DNA of 64,000 bases from Paenibacillus xylanexedens. Lineage in GTDB: Bacteria; Bacillota; Bacilli; Paenibacillales; Paenibacillaceae. How positions within the stretch are numbered: position 1 is the stretch's first letter; each line of letters begins with the position of its first letter. The stretch is from the NCBI RefSeq assembly GCF_007680605.1, contig NZ_VEIO01000001.1:1054001-1118000 (forward strand). The letters are read 5' to 3'. The translations under genes were made by a program, and so were the position numbers. Positions 16,561-24,868 of the stretch are shown piece after piece. The notes below the pieces were generated by a model, which did not search any database, was not told where the DNA came from, and saw only the letters and a list, made by a program, of their open reading frames with translations.

Positions 16561-19500
16561 ATGTCATCCATTTCAGTACCTCAGCCCAAAACGTACGGCC
16601 CGCTAGGCAATCTGCCACAATTGAATTTTGATGAGCCGACTCAGTCTTTGGTTAAGCTGGCAGGCGAGTACGGACCTATTTTTCGCATGGATTACCCTGG
16701 AAGAAGTGAGCTTTATATTTCAAGCGAGAAGTACGTAGCCGAAGTGACGGATGAGTCCAAATTCGATAAAAGAGTATGGGCCCCGCTTGCGAAGGTACGT
16801 GCTTTTGCCGGGGATGGCCTCTTTACCAGCTGGACGGACGAGCCTAACTGGAAAAAGGCACATAATGTGTTGCTTCCAAGTTTTAGTCAGCGTGCGATGC
16901 AAGGATATCATAACAAAATGGTGGATCTTGCAGTGCAGCTTGTGCAGAAGTGGTCAAGACTGAATCCCGATGAAACGGTGAATGTACCGGATGATATGAC
17001 TCGTTTGACGTTAGACACCATTGGTTTATGCGGGTTCAACTATCGTTTCAACAGCTTCTACCGCGAAGAGCCACATCCATTCATTACAAGCATGGTACGT
17101 GCATTGGATGAATCCATGAGTTCGTTGCAACGTCTGCGTTTGCAGGATAAATTGATGATCAGCAAAAAGAAACAATTCGAACAGGATATCCGTTCCATGT
17201 TCTCGCTGGTGGACCACATCATTGCAGAGCGCAAGGCGCAGCCTCAGGAAGGTGCAGATGATCTGCTCTCTCACATGCTGAGCGGCAAGGACCCGGAGAC
17301 AGGCGAAACGCTGGATGATGAAAATATCCGGTATCAGATTATTACATTTCTGATTGCAGGGCATGAAACGACAAGTGGTTTGTTATCGTTTGCCGTGTAC
17401 TACCTGATGAAAAACCCGGATAAGCTCGCGAAAGCCCAGGCGGAAGCCGATGAAATTCTGAAAGATGCGGTGCCAACGTACAATCAGGTTCGTCAATTGA
17501 AATATATACGTATGGTGCTGAATGAAGCACTACGCTTGTGGCCAACCGCGCCAGCCTTCTCCTTGTATGCAAAAGAAGATACAATGCTCGGCGGACAATA
17601 CCCGCTTCAAAAAGGGGACAGTGTCAGCGTGCTCATTCCCAAGTTGCATCGTGACCGTGAGGCATGGGGAGAAGATGTAGAGCAATTTCGCCCTGAACGT
17701 TTCGAAGACCCAAGCAAAGTGCCACATAACGCGTATAAACCGTTTGGTAACGGTCAGCGCGCATGTATTGGTCAGCAGTTTGCGCTTCAGGAAGCGACGC
17801 TTGTGCTGGGTATGGTCCTGAAACATTTTGACTTCATCGATCATATGGATTATCAGTTAAAAGTCAAAGAGACATTGACTCTTAAACCCGATCAATTCAT
17901 CATCCGTGTACGGCCGCGCGGAGGTCAACCCGTAATGGCTGTACCGGGTGTTGCTATGCAAGAGCCTGCTAACATTGTACAAAAGCATGAACAAGATGTT
18001 GTAGAAGCGCACGATACTCCATTGCTTGTACTCTACGGCTCGAATCTGGGGACGGCAGAAGGGATCGCTCGGGAAATTGCGGATACCGCTAGATACCAAG
18101 GCTTCCGTAGTGAAGTCGCTGCACTGGATGATCGCGTCGGCAGGCTCCCAAAAGAAGGAGGCGTCATCATTGTCAGCGCATCGTATAATGGCCAGCCGCC
18201 AAGCAACGCCAGAACGTTCGTAGAGTGGATTCAGCATGCCGATCAGAGGGAATTCGAGGGTGTGAAATATACCGTTCTTGGATGTGGAGACCACAACTGG
18301 GCCAGCACGTATCAGCGAATTCCCCGTTTGATTGATGAACAGCTGTCCTCACGGGGAGCCAAGCGTTTATCATCTCTGGGAGAGTCAGATGCCAGCGGGG
18401 ATTTTGAGAAGCAGGTGGAGGATTGGACGGAACAGTTATGGCCTGACCTGGCACGGACGCTGGAACTGAATCTGAATACGGGATCGAAAAGTGAACACAG
18501 CTCCCTGTCGGTACAATTTGTTAGTGGCAGGGCGGTTACTCCGCTGGTTGAAACGTATGACGCTCATGTTGCGACCGTGCTGGAGAATCGGGAGCTTCAT
18601 GATGAAGGGAGCGAGCGAAGCACAAGACATCTGGAGATTAAGCTGCCGGAGGGCATCACATATAAAGAGGGGGATCATCTTGGCGTTTTGCCGCAAAACC
18701 CACCAGAGCTAGTGGGGCGTGTGCTCCGCCGTTACGGATTCACCGGAACAGAGCATCTGTTACTCGATGCATCGGGTAGAAGCGCGGCGCATCTGCCACT
18801 GCAACGGCCGGTGAACTTGTACGATCTGCTCAGCCACAGTGTGGAATTGCAAGAGGCCGCAACACGTGCGCAATTAAGGGAGCTTGCTGTATATACGGTC
18901 TGCCCTCCACACAAGAAGGAACTTGAAGCGCTCTTGGATGAGACGTTATATATGAAGGAAGTTCGTGGCAAAAGGATATCGATGCTGGACTATCTGGAGA
19001 AATATGAAGCATGTGAATTGCCATTTGAACGTTTTCTTGCATTATTGCCTTCGTTGAAGGCTAGATACTATTCCATATCCAGCTCACAACGGGTACAAGC
19101 AACGCGAGCGAGCATTACGGTAAGTGTGGTGAAGGCATCTGCGTGGAGTGGAAAAGGGATATATAAAGGTATTGCTTCCAATTATCTGGCAGATCTGAAG
19201 CCTGGCGATGAGCTTGTCATGTTTGTACGTACACCGGAATCCGGCTTCCAGTTGCCTGAAAGTCCAGAGGTGCCGATCATTATGGTTGGACCGGGAACAG
19301 GGGTAGCCCCATTCCGTGGTTTCTTGCAGGCGAGACATGTGATGAAGGAGCAAGGCGCGCAAGTTGGTGAAGCGCATCTGTACTTTGGTTGCCGCAATCC
19401 GGAGCATGATTATTTGTACAAAAACGAGCTGGAAATGGCAGAGCAGGAGGGGCTTGTACAACTTCATACAGCATTCTCCCGTCTCCAAGGGAAGGAGAAG

Positions 19501-19734
19501 TGTTACGTTCAACATCGGATGAAGGAGGATGCACATCTGTTGATTCCTTTGCTGGAAAACGGGGCTCATCTATACATCTGCGGAGATGGCAGTAAGATGG
19601 CTCCAGATGTGGAAACAACGCTAAAACAAGCTTATGCGGATACTCAAGGCAAGACGGTAGAAGAGGCAGAAGCCTGGCTTGAACAGCTTCAGGAGCAAGG
19701 ACGTTATGCCAAAGATGTCTGGACAGGCATTTGA
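16561..19734 (+). CDS. Self-sufficient cytochrome P450 / NADPH-P450 reductase fusion (CYP102 family, BM3-like)
   Basis: The 1057-residue fusion hydroxylates fatty acids at subterminal positions using NADPH and O2. The heme domain (about 1-460) has the I-helix AGHETTSG at 266-273 and the heme loop [13 protein letters not shown] with Cys402 as iron ligand. The FMN flavodoxin-like domain starts near 485 ([16 protein letters not shown]). The FAD/NADPH domain follows ([27 protein letters not shown]) and the end is YAKDVWTG, as in BM3. GAAGGAGTGAGAGCT precedes the ATG at 16561; the longer ORF start is unsupported. It stands alone between terminators. Unlike the best-known homologues it has no adjacent TetR repressor gene. 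Confidence 0.96.
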   Translation: MSSISVPQPKTYGPLGNLPQLNFDEPTQSLVKLAGEYGPIFRMDYPGRSELYISSEKYVAEVTDESKFDKRVWAPLAKVRAFAGDGLFTSWTDEPNWKKAHNVLLPSFSQRAMQGYHNKMVDLAVQLVQKWSRLNPDETVNVPDDMTRLTLDTIGLCGFNYRFNSFYREEPHPFITSMVRALDESMSSLQRLRLQDKLMISKKKQFEQDIRSMFSLVDHIIAERKAQPQEGADDLLSHMLSGKDPETGETLDDENIRYQIITFLIAGHETTSGLLSFAVYYLMKNPDKLAKAQAEADEILKDAVPTYNQVRQLKYIRMVLNEALRLWPTAPAFSLYAKEDTMLGGQYPLQKGDSVSVLIPKLHRDREAWGEDVEQFRPERFEDPSKVPHNAYKPFGNGQRACIGQQFALQEATLVLGMVLKHFDFIDHMDYQLKVKETLTLKPDQFIIRVRPRGGQPVMAVPGVAMQEPANIVQKHEQDVVEAHDTPLLVLYGSNLGTAEGIAREIADTARYQGFRSEVAALDDRVGRLPKEGGVIIVSASYNGQPPSNARTFVEWIQHADQREFEGVKYTVLGCGDHNWASTYQRIPRLIDEQLSSRGAKRLSSLGESDASGDFEKQVEDWTEQLWPDLARTLELNLNTGSKSEHSSLSVQFVSGRAVTPLVETYDAHVATVLENRELHDEGSERSTRHLEIKLPEGITYKEGDHLGVLPQNPPELVGRVLRRYGFTGTEHLLLDASGRSAAHLPLQRPVNLYDLLSHSVELQEAATRAQLRELAVYTVCPPHKKELEALLDETLYMKEVRGKRISMLDYLEKYEACELPFERFLALLPSLKARYYSISSSQRVQATRASITVSVVKASAWSGKGIYKGIASNYLADLKPGDELVMFVRTPESGFQLPESPEVPIIMVGPGTGVAPFRGFLQARHVMKEQGAQVGEAHLYFGCRNPEHDYLYKNELEMAEQEGLVQLHTAFSRLQGKEKCYVQHRMKEDAHLLIPLLENGAHLYICGDGSKMAPDVETTLKQAYADTQGKTVEEAEAWLEQLQEQGRYAKDVWTGI

Positions 19735-19809
19735 TTGGATGGAGCGAACGTGTTTTACGATTTGAATAGGAGCACGGGCCATTTGTAGCAAGGCAGGCAC
19801 TTAACCTCG

Positions 19810-19848
19810 CGGTGAGAAGCGGAGACAACCGATTCTCACCGTTTTTTC
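19810..19848 (+). terminator. Terminator after the CYP102 gene
   Basis: GGTGAGAA and TTCTCACC arms enclose GCGGAGACAACCGA and are followed by GTTTTTTCTC. Confidence 0.88.
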
Positions 19849-19912
19849 TCATGCGCTTGTTGATTAGTTGTCTAACCTTATCTAACTTGGGTAGCTCTTT
19901 CATCGTTCTGAT

Positions 19913-20338
19913 CTATTTACGACGGATACAACCACGTTTCCGCTTCAAGGTTCGCTTGCGGGGGCGATAGATGGACTCCACGCTGGAAAGCGGAAACAGA
20001 ATACGTGAAGGAACTCTGCCTTTGCCTTGTAACTCAACGTAATTGAGTCCAATGCCCACCAGTCTAATATTTCGGAATGCATTGCGGGAAGGGAATGTTG
20101 TACGAATGCCAACCCGAATCCCGCGCTGTGTGCGTGGAACATTGAAGACACGAATAGAATTCAGGCTAAGCGGAATAAATAATTGATGATTGATTTTGAC
20201 AAAATTACGAGGGAATACCCGACGGATGCGTCCAGGCTCCAGACCGGAACGCGGGGCGTTAAGCTCAGCAAGATGTCCCTGGAATTGGGCCAACCGTTGC
20301 TGAAGTGTTTTGCCTGTGCGAAGATGCTGCCAGCTCAT
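19913..20338 (-). CDS. Conserved-looking small basic protein of unknown function
   Basis: I do not recognise this 141-residue protein. It starts at 20338 after a perfect GGAGGAAGAATT site on the minus strand; the longer in-frame start lies upstream of that site. It opens SWQHLRTGKTLQQRLAQFQG, is rich in Arg, Ile and Val, and looks like a compact beta-rich domain: repeated strands of the type INHQLFIPLSLNSIRVF, RGIRVGIRT, VGIGLNYVELQGKG. It ends in a strongly basic tail (RPRKRTLKRKRG). It has no signal peptide or membrane helix. It is convergent with the P450 gene. The basic tail suggests nucleic-acid, spore or polyanion binding, which is only an inference. Confidence 0.6.
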   Translation of the reverse strand: MSWQHLRTGKTLQQRLAQFQGHLAELNAPRSGLEPGRIRRVFPRNFVKINHQLFIPLSLNSIRVFNVPRTQRGIRVGIRTTFPSRNAFRNIRLVGIGLNYVELQGKGRVPSRILFPLSSVESIYRPRKRTLKRKRGCIRRK

Positions 20339-20486
20339 AATTCTTCCTCCGTTCGTCATTTATAGCTAGTATATGAACGAAGCAAGGAGGAAGGTGAATA
20401 CTTGACAGCCCATGTTATGCCGAGGTGAAAGGTACATGAGACATACTATGGGATGTGAAATAGAATGTGCAATGAAATGAAAATCA

Positions 20487-20530
20487 GAAAAGGCATCAGA
20501 TTAGAGGTACAAGGTCTCTATCTGATGCCT
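20487..20530 (-). terminator. Terminator of the Gfo/Idh gene
   Basis: Read on the minus strand, AGGCATCAGAT pairs with ATCTGATGCCT across a GACC...GTACC-containing loop, followed by TTTTC. Confidence 0.85.
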
Positions 20531-20546
20531 ATTTACGTGCACTTTA

Positions 20547-21836
20547 TTAGAATTGCACCAGAGTATCCACTTTAACTGGAAGGCCTGTTGCAATCGCACG
20601 ATTGGCTGCAATGCCTGTCAAAATCGAGCGAGCGCCATCCACATGATTGGCTGCACGATGGAACGGATCTTCTGACGGTGCGCCGAACAGATCGTTGAGC
20701 AGTACAGGGTCGCCTCCACCATGGCCGCCTTCCTTTTCCTCGACTTCAACGTCATAAGGTGAGCCGAACATCGGAAGTACACGTAGCGTTTTGCCAATCA
20801 AAGCGCCTTCTTTGCTTTTGTCACCCAGGGAATTGACGTAGGATTGTTCGATAATGCTCATTTCGATACGGCCTTTGGTGCCGTTGATCGCAATGCGGTA
20901 ACCTTCCCACGGTTGATAAGCAACAAGGGAATACGTCAAGATTGCCTTGTTCTGATATTGGACAAGAACCCCCATCGTATCTTCAATGTTGATTCCTTCA
21001 CCAAATACGCTTTGATCGCGCTGGTATCCGTCTTCAGTCTCGGCATCCAGATACATTGATTTCAGATGGTCATCAGAATCCAGATGCAGTGCAAATGGAT
21101 CATCCTGTGCGAGCGGATTACCTGTAGCGCGGTTATAGAATTGGGTAACCCCGCGATCCTCGGCATTTTCTCTGCCATAGAACATCAAATCTCCAAACGC
21201 AAACACAGTATCTGGCTGTGAGCCGATCCAGAAGTTTACGAGATCGAAGTGATGCGTCGATTTGTGAACCAGCAGACCGCCACTATTGCGCTTGTCCCGG
21301 TGCCAGCGACGGAAATAGTCCGCACCGTGACGGGTATTCAGTAGCCATTCGAAATGCACAGAAGTCACTTTGCCGATGGTATCGTTCAGAATAAGCTCCC
21401 GTATTTTCGTGTGATGCGGTGCATAACGATAGTTGAACGTCACGCGTACATTCTGTCCGGTACGTTTCACAGCATCCAGAATGTCCTGACATTTCTCTTC
21501 ATTTATCGTCATCGGTTTCTCCGTAACCACGTCACAGCCGAGTTCCATTGCTCGAATGATGTATTTATGGTGAGTCCGATCCACGCTGGTCACGATAACG
21601 TAGTCGGGCTTCTCGTTCTCAATCATCTGGTCAAACTGATCTGCCAGGTATGTAGGCACCTCAGCATAGTTATATTTTTCTCGCAGCAGCTTATTCGCAT
21701 AGTTCATACGTACTTGATTGATATCACAAAAGCCGACAAGTTCGGAAGTTGCGCTAAAATCCCGGGTCAAAGCACCATAGAAAAATTCAGCACGACCACC
21801 GGTTCCGACTAATACATAACGTTTTTTGTTCCCCAC
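20547..21836 (-). CDS. Gfo/Idh/MocA family oxidoreductase
   Basis: This 429-residue NAD(P)-dependent sugar or sugar-acid dehydrogenase family member has an N-terminal Rossmann fold (YVLVGTGGRAEFFYGAL). The conserved VTEKPM lysine motif lies near residue 95, and the substrate-binding alpha/beta domain carries GGLLVHKSTHHFDLVNFW, with the catalytic histidine candidates. An acidic, glycine-rich loop (EKEGGHGGGDP) lies late in the protein. It is divergent from an AraC regulator with a 125-base intergenic region holding a promoter and a cre-like site, so it is probably a sugar-induced catabolic gene. The exact substrate is unknown. Confidence 0.9.
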   Translation of the reverse strand: MGNKKRYVLVGTGGRAEFFYGALTRDFSATSELVGFCDINQVRMNYANKLLREKYNYAEVPTYLADQFDQMIENEKPDYVIVTSVDRTHHKYIIRAMELGCDVVTEKPMTINEEKCQDILDAVKRTGQNVRVTFNYRYAPHHTKIRELILNDTIGKVTSVHFEWLLNTRHGADYFRRWHRDKRNSGGLLVHKSTHHFDLVNFWIGSQPDTVFAFGDLMFYGRENAEDRGVTQFYNRATGNPLAQDDPFALHLDSDDHLKSMYLDAETEDGYQRDQSVFGEGINIEDTMGVLVQYQNKAILTYSLVAYQPWEGYRIAINGTKGRIEMSIIEQSYVNSLGDKSKEGALIGKTLRVLPMFGSPYDVEVEEKEGGHGGGDPVLLNDLFGAPSEDPFHRAANHVDGARSILTGIAANRAIATGLPVKVDTLVQF

Positions 21837-21903
21837 GTATATCGCCTCCTTGAATGTAGGTTTAGACTATAACAAAGGAGCACTTCTTTCACCGCATTTT
21901 ATG

Positions 21904-21917
21904 CGTAACCGCTTTCA
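21904..21917 (-). promoter_or_regulatory. Candidate cre (CcpA) site between the Gfo/Idh and AraC genes
   Basis: On the minus strand the sequence reads TGAAAGCGGTTACG, 13 of 14 matches to TGNAANCGNWWNCA. It overlaps the -35 element of the AraC promoter and lies about 70 bases ahead of the dehydrogenase start, so it could repress both. Confidence 0.5.
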
Positions 21918-21940
21918 AATGCCGCATATTTTGCTATAAT
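21913..21940 (+). promoter_or_regulatory. Sigma-A promoter of the AraC regulator
   Basis: TTTCAA and TATAAT are separated by 16 bases, ending 21 bases before the start codon. Confidence 0.6.
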
Positions 21941-21961
21941 TGTGAAAAAGGAGAGAGTGAT

Positions 21962-22858
21962 ATGACCGAAGCCATTCGTGCAGATTATCATGATGCAACG
22001 GATTTATTACATATGCAATACGATCGCCGGATCGGATACTACTCTATGCCCAATGATCATTTTCATGACCATTATGAGTTGTATTATTTGCTTTCTGGCG
22101 AGCGCATTTATTTTATCAAAGATCGTTCGTATCTGGTCAAAGCAGGGGACTTGGTATTTGTAGACCGCAGTACGGTGCACAAAACACTGGAAAGTGGAAT
22201 GCCGGACCACGAACGAATTGTGCTGTATCTGCAACCGGAACTGTTTGCCGCCATGGCGGTCACGAGTGAACTCACAGAAGGGTTAACGGGGCCCTTTCGC
22301 TGGGACATACCGATTGTGAGATTCCCCGCTCAGGTCGCCAAGGTGACGGAGGAGATCGTGGCAGAAATGGTCCGAGAAATGCGTAATCCCGACGAGGGAA
22401 GCGGAATGTTGCTGCGTCACCGTACGCTGGAGCTGTTGCTACACACGTACCGTCACCGTCATCTAACACGTATACAGCCGGATGATCAGGACCCTGTCCT
22501 TCACCCCAAGATTCAGGTCGTTGTCCGTTATTTAAATGAGAATTACCAGAATCCGGTTACGCTGCCGGAGGTCGCAGACAAGTTTAGGATTAGTCCGCAT
22601 TATCTAAGCCGGCTGTTCAAACAAACGACGGGTTTTACGTTTAGCGATTATCTGAATTTACTGCGGCTGAAAGAGGCTCAGCGCCTATTACGTGAGAGTG
22701 AAGAGTCGGTTACCGATATTGCCCTGCTGGCGGGATTCGGGAATTTTTCGCACTTTGGGAAGATGTTCAAGCGCGCGGTTCAGATGTCGCCAAGAACATA
22801 CAGGCAGGAGTACAATGGACGGGATGGAATTAAAAAGACACAATCAACAATTAACTAG
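21962..22858 (+). CDS. AraC family regulator with N-terminal cupin domain
   Basis: The 298-residue regulator has an AraC_binding cupin sensor at about residues 15-150 (MPNDHFHDHYELYYLLSGER, GDLVFVDRSTVHKT). The C-terminal double helix-turn-helix domain covers about 185-290 (NPVTLPEVADKFRISPHYLS, TDIALLAGFGNFSHFGKMFK). AAAGGAGAGAGTGAT precedes the ATG. It is divergent from the Gfo/Idh gene, which is its likely target. It might also affect the downstream RidA-led operon, 69 bases away. Confidence 0.9.
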   Translation: MTEAIRADYHDATDLLHMQYDRRIGYYSMPNDHFHDHYELYYLLSGERIYFIKDRSYLVKAGDLVFVDRSTVHKTLESGMPDHERIVLYLQPELFAAMAVTSELTEGLTGPFRWDIPIVRFPAQVAKVTEEIVAEMVREMRNPDEGSGMLLRHRTLELLLHTYRHRHLTRIQPDDQDPVLHPKIQVVVRYLNENYQNPVTLPEVADKFRISPHYLSRLFKQTTGFTFSDYLNLLRLKEAQRLLRESEESVTDIALLAGFGNFSHFGKMFKRAVQMSPRTYRQEYNGRDGIKKTQSTIN

Positions 22859-22927
22859 GATTTAGTTATTTTGAGGTACGAAAGAATTCAGCGAATGCAT
22901 GACTAATAATTGAGAAGGAGCCTGACG

Positions 22928-23383
22928 ATGAACGTAATCGAAGCCAGACTACAGGAATTAGGAATCACGCTCCCGCAATCCAGTTCTCCTGCGGGGAAAT
23001 ATGCGAATGCTGTAATTGTAAATGGGATGATGTATGTATCAGGAAAAGGCCCGGCTACAGATGAGCGCGGCAAGCTTGGCGTGGAATTTACGACACAACA
23101 GGGATATGACTTCGCCCGGAATGCAGGACTGGAGGTACTTGCGGTTGTTCGGGAGGTGCTAGGCTCGCTTGATCGGGTTAAAAGGGTAGTTAAAGTGCAA
23201 GGATTCATCAACGCTTCTGCTTCCTATCAGGAACATCATAAGGTGCTGAACGGGTTCTCGGATCTGATGATCGACGTTTTCGGAGAAAAACAGGGAATGC
23301 ACGCCCGGTCCGTCCTCGGAGCTATTTCTGTCAGAGATCAGCTACCGCTGATTATTGATTCGATCTTTCAGGTGGAGGAATAG
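22928..23383 (+). CDS. RidA (YjgF/YER057c) family protein
   Basis: This 151-residue protein of the YjgF_endoribonuclease/RidA-like fold belongs to a family that includes enamine/imine deaminases. It reads SSSPAGKYANAVIVNGMMYV, then YDFARNAGLEVLAVVREVLG and VKVQGFINAS, and the C-terminal ARSVLGAISVRDQLPLII carries the conserved arginine. It is longer than canonical RidA (about 125) and belongs to the YjgF-like_2 group. AGAAGGAGCCTGACG selects the ATG at 22928 over an upstream in-frame start. It is the first gene of a dense seven-gene operon; the next gene follows after 5 bases. Confidence 0.88.
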   Translation: MNVIEARLQELGITLPQSSSPAGKYANAVIVNGMMYVSGKGPATDERGKLGVEFTTQQGYDFARNAGLEVLAVVREVLGSLDRVKRVVKVQGFINASASYQEHHKVLNGFSDLMIDVFGEKQGMHARSVLGAISVRDQLPLIIDSIFQVEE

Positions 23384-23388
23384 ATTTT

Positions 23389-23979
23389 ATGACAAATTAT
23401 GGTTCGATTGATCCCATGATGCTTGACTTTCCGGAGAGCTTTGATACGGAACGTCTTACGATCCGCTCACCGCAGTGGGGGGATGGCGCAGATGTTAATG
23501 AAGCGATTCGGGAAAGTGTGGAGGAGCTAAGGCCGTGGTTACCTTTTGCGGAGAACATTCCCTCATTAGGGGAGTCAGAAGTAACAGTCCGAAAAGCCAG
23601 ACTACGATTTTTGGAACGCAGCGACCTGATGTTACATTTACGCGATAAAGCTACGGATGAGTTTGTGGGCAGCAGCGGTCTGCACCGGATGGACTGGAAT
23701 GCTCGCTCTTTCGAGATTGGTTACTGGGTGCGGACCTCCCGGTCGGGCGAAGGTTTGGTTACAGAGGCTGTGCGGGGGATCGAAAAGTTTGCCATAGTAC
23801 ATCTGCAGGCCAATCGGCTTGAGATTCGTTGTGATGCCCGAAATGTACGCAGTGCAAGTGTAGCTAAACGGCTCGGTTACACACAGGAAGGAATACTGCG
23901 CAGGATAAAACAAGATCGCACAGGTGCATGGGTAGATACGATCATTTTTTCCAAAGTAAGAGGGATCGAGTTCGATTAA
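23389..23979 (+). CDS. GNAT acetyltransferase, RimJ/RimL type
   Basis: The 196-residue N-acetyltransferase has the RimJ/RimL pattern: an N-terminal FDTERLTIRSPQWGDGADVN strand-helix, HLRDKATDEFVGSSGLHRMD, the acetyl-CoA binding IGYWVRTSRSGEGLVTEAV segment, and ANRLEIRCDARNVRSASVAK toward the end. Such enzymes acetylate protein N-termini or small amines. GGTGGAGG lies within the end of the RidA gene ahead of the ATG. It is second in the operon. The substrate is unknown. Confidence 0.9.
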   Translation: MTNYGSIDPMMLDFPESFDTERLTIRSPQWGDGADVNEAIRESVEELRPWLPFAENIPSLGESEVTVRKARLRFLERSDLMLHLRDKATDEFVGSSGLHRMDWNARSFEIGYWVRTSRSGEGLVTEAVRGIEKFAIVHLQANRLEIRCDARNVRSASVAKRLGYTQEGILRRIKQDRTGAWVDTIIFSKVRGIEFD

Positions 23980-24012
23980 AAAAGAATCTCACATACTCAG
24001 GGGGATAAGCAG

Positions 24013-24846
24013 ATGAAGCTGATTGGGCAAGGAAGAACGGCGGAAATCTACCATTATGCAGATGATCTTATTTTGAAATTATACCGGACAGGATTCTCAG
24101 GAGAAGCGGTACAGAATGAATATCGCATCAGTCAGCGGGTGTATGAAAAGGGACTGCCCGTTCCTCGTGCTGTAAAACAAATACATTATGCTACACGTAC
24201 GGGTATTGTATTTGAGCGGTTTGAGGGAGCAACGTTGTTATCGCTGATGATGCAGCAACCGGAATTGCTGGAACATCTATCCTATATCATGGCAACAACT
24301 CATTATAAACTGCACACGGTACAGGATGAGGGCAACATATTACCTTCTCAGAAAAAGATTCTGGAGCACGCCATGCTACGCGTATCGGGCTTCTCTGATC
24401 TTGAGCGCGCACGGCTGATTCACTACTTGTCCGCATTGCCAGAGCAACGGGTGATTTGCCATGGTGACTATCATCCTGATAATGTAATGCTGGGTAAGGA
24501 GGGAGAACAACATTGTGTCATCGATTGGATGACGGGCATGGCGGGTGATCCTGCGGGTGATGTGGCCAGGACGTGGGTAATATTAAAGAGCGGCAAGCTG
24601 CCAGACGATGCGGAACCTGCGATTCGGGAAGGATTCGAGCGGGCTCGAAGTTTGATATTAGAGCAGTACATCACGCATTACGTTGCTCTTTCCGGGATCA
24701 CTCTTGAGCAGATTGATGCCTGGATGTTACCTGTCGCTGCGGCACGTTTGGACGAAAGCCTGCCTTGCTCGGAAGAGGAGTATCTCCTTCAGTTTGTGCG
24801 GAACAGACTGCGCTTGCTGGATGAAACGGTTCATACAACATCATGA
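24013..24846 (+). CDS. Aminoglycoside phosphotransferase (APH)-family kinase
   Basis: This 277-residue protein-kinase-like small-molecule kinase begins with a nucleotide loop (IGQGRTAEIYHYADDLILKLY). It has the Brenner-type catalytic motif ICHGDYHPDNVML near residue 152 and the metal-binding IDWMTGMAGDPAGDVARTW near 175. The family phosphorylates aminoglycosides, choline, homoserine, fructosamines and others. Chromosomal context within a mixed modification operon suggests a metabolic or self-protection role rather than acquired resistance. It starts 33 bases after the GNAT gene and ends 22 bases before the methyltransferase gene. Confidence 0.88.
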   Translation: MKLIGQGRTAEIYHYADDLILKLYRTGFSGEAVQNEYRISQRVYEKGLPVPRAVKQIHYATRTGIVFERFEGATLLSLMMQQPELLEHLSYIMATTHYKLHTVQDEGNILPSQKKILEHAMLRVSGFSDLERARLIHYLSALPEQRVICHGDYHPDNVMLGKEGEQHCVIDWMTGMAGDPAGDVARTWVILKSGKLPDDAEPAIREGFERARSLILEQYITHYVALSGITLEQIDAWMLPVAAARLDESLPCSEEEYLLQFVRNRLRLLDETVHTTS

Positions 24847-24868
24847 AAATAAAGAGGGTGGAGAATCC

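Noticed and set aside
21354..21812. 152-residue plus-strand ORF opposite the Gfo/Idh gene
   Set aside because: It is an antisense shadow of a well-supported gene, with no start signal or family pattern.
24013..24846. APH-family kinase as an acquired aminoglycoside resistance gene
   Set aside because: It lies inside a metabolic-looking operon of normal composition with no mobile element, and the family is broad; resistance cannot be claimed from the motifs.
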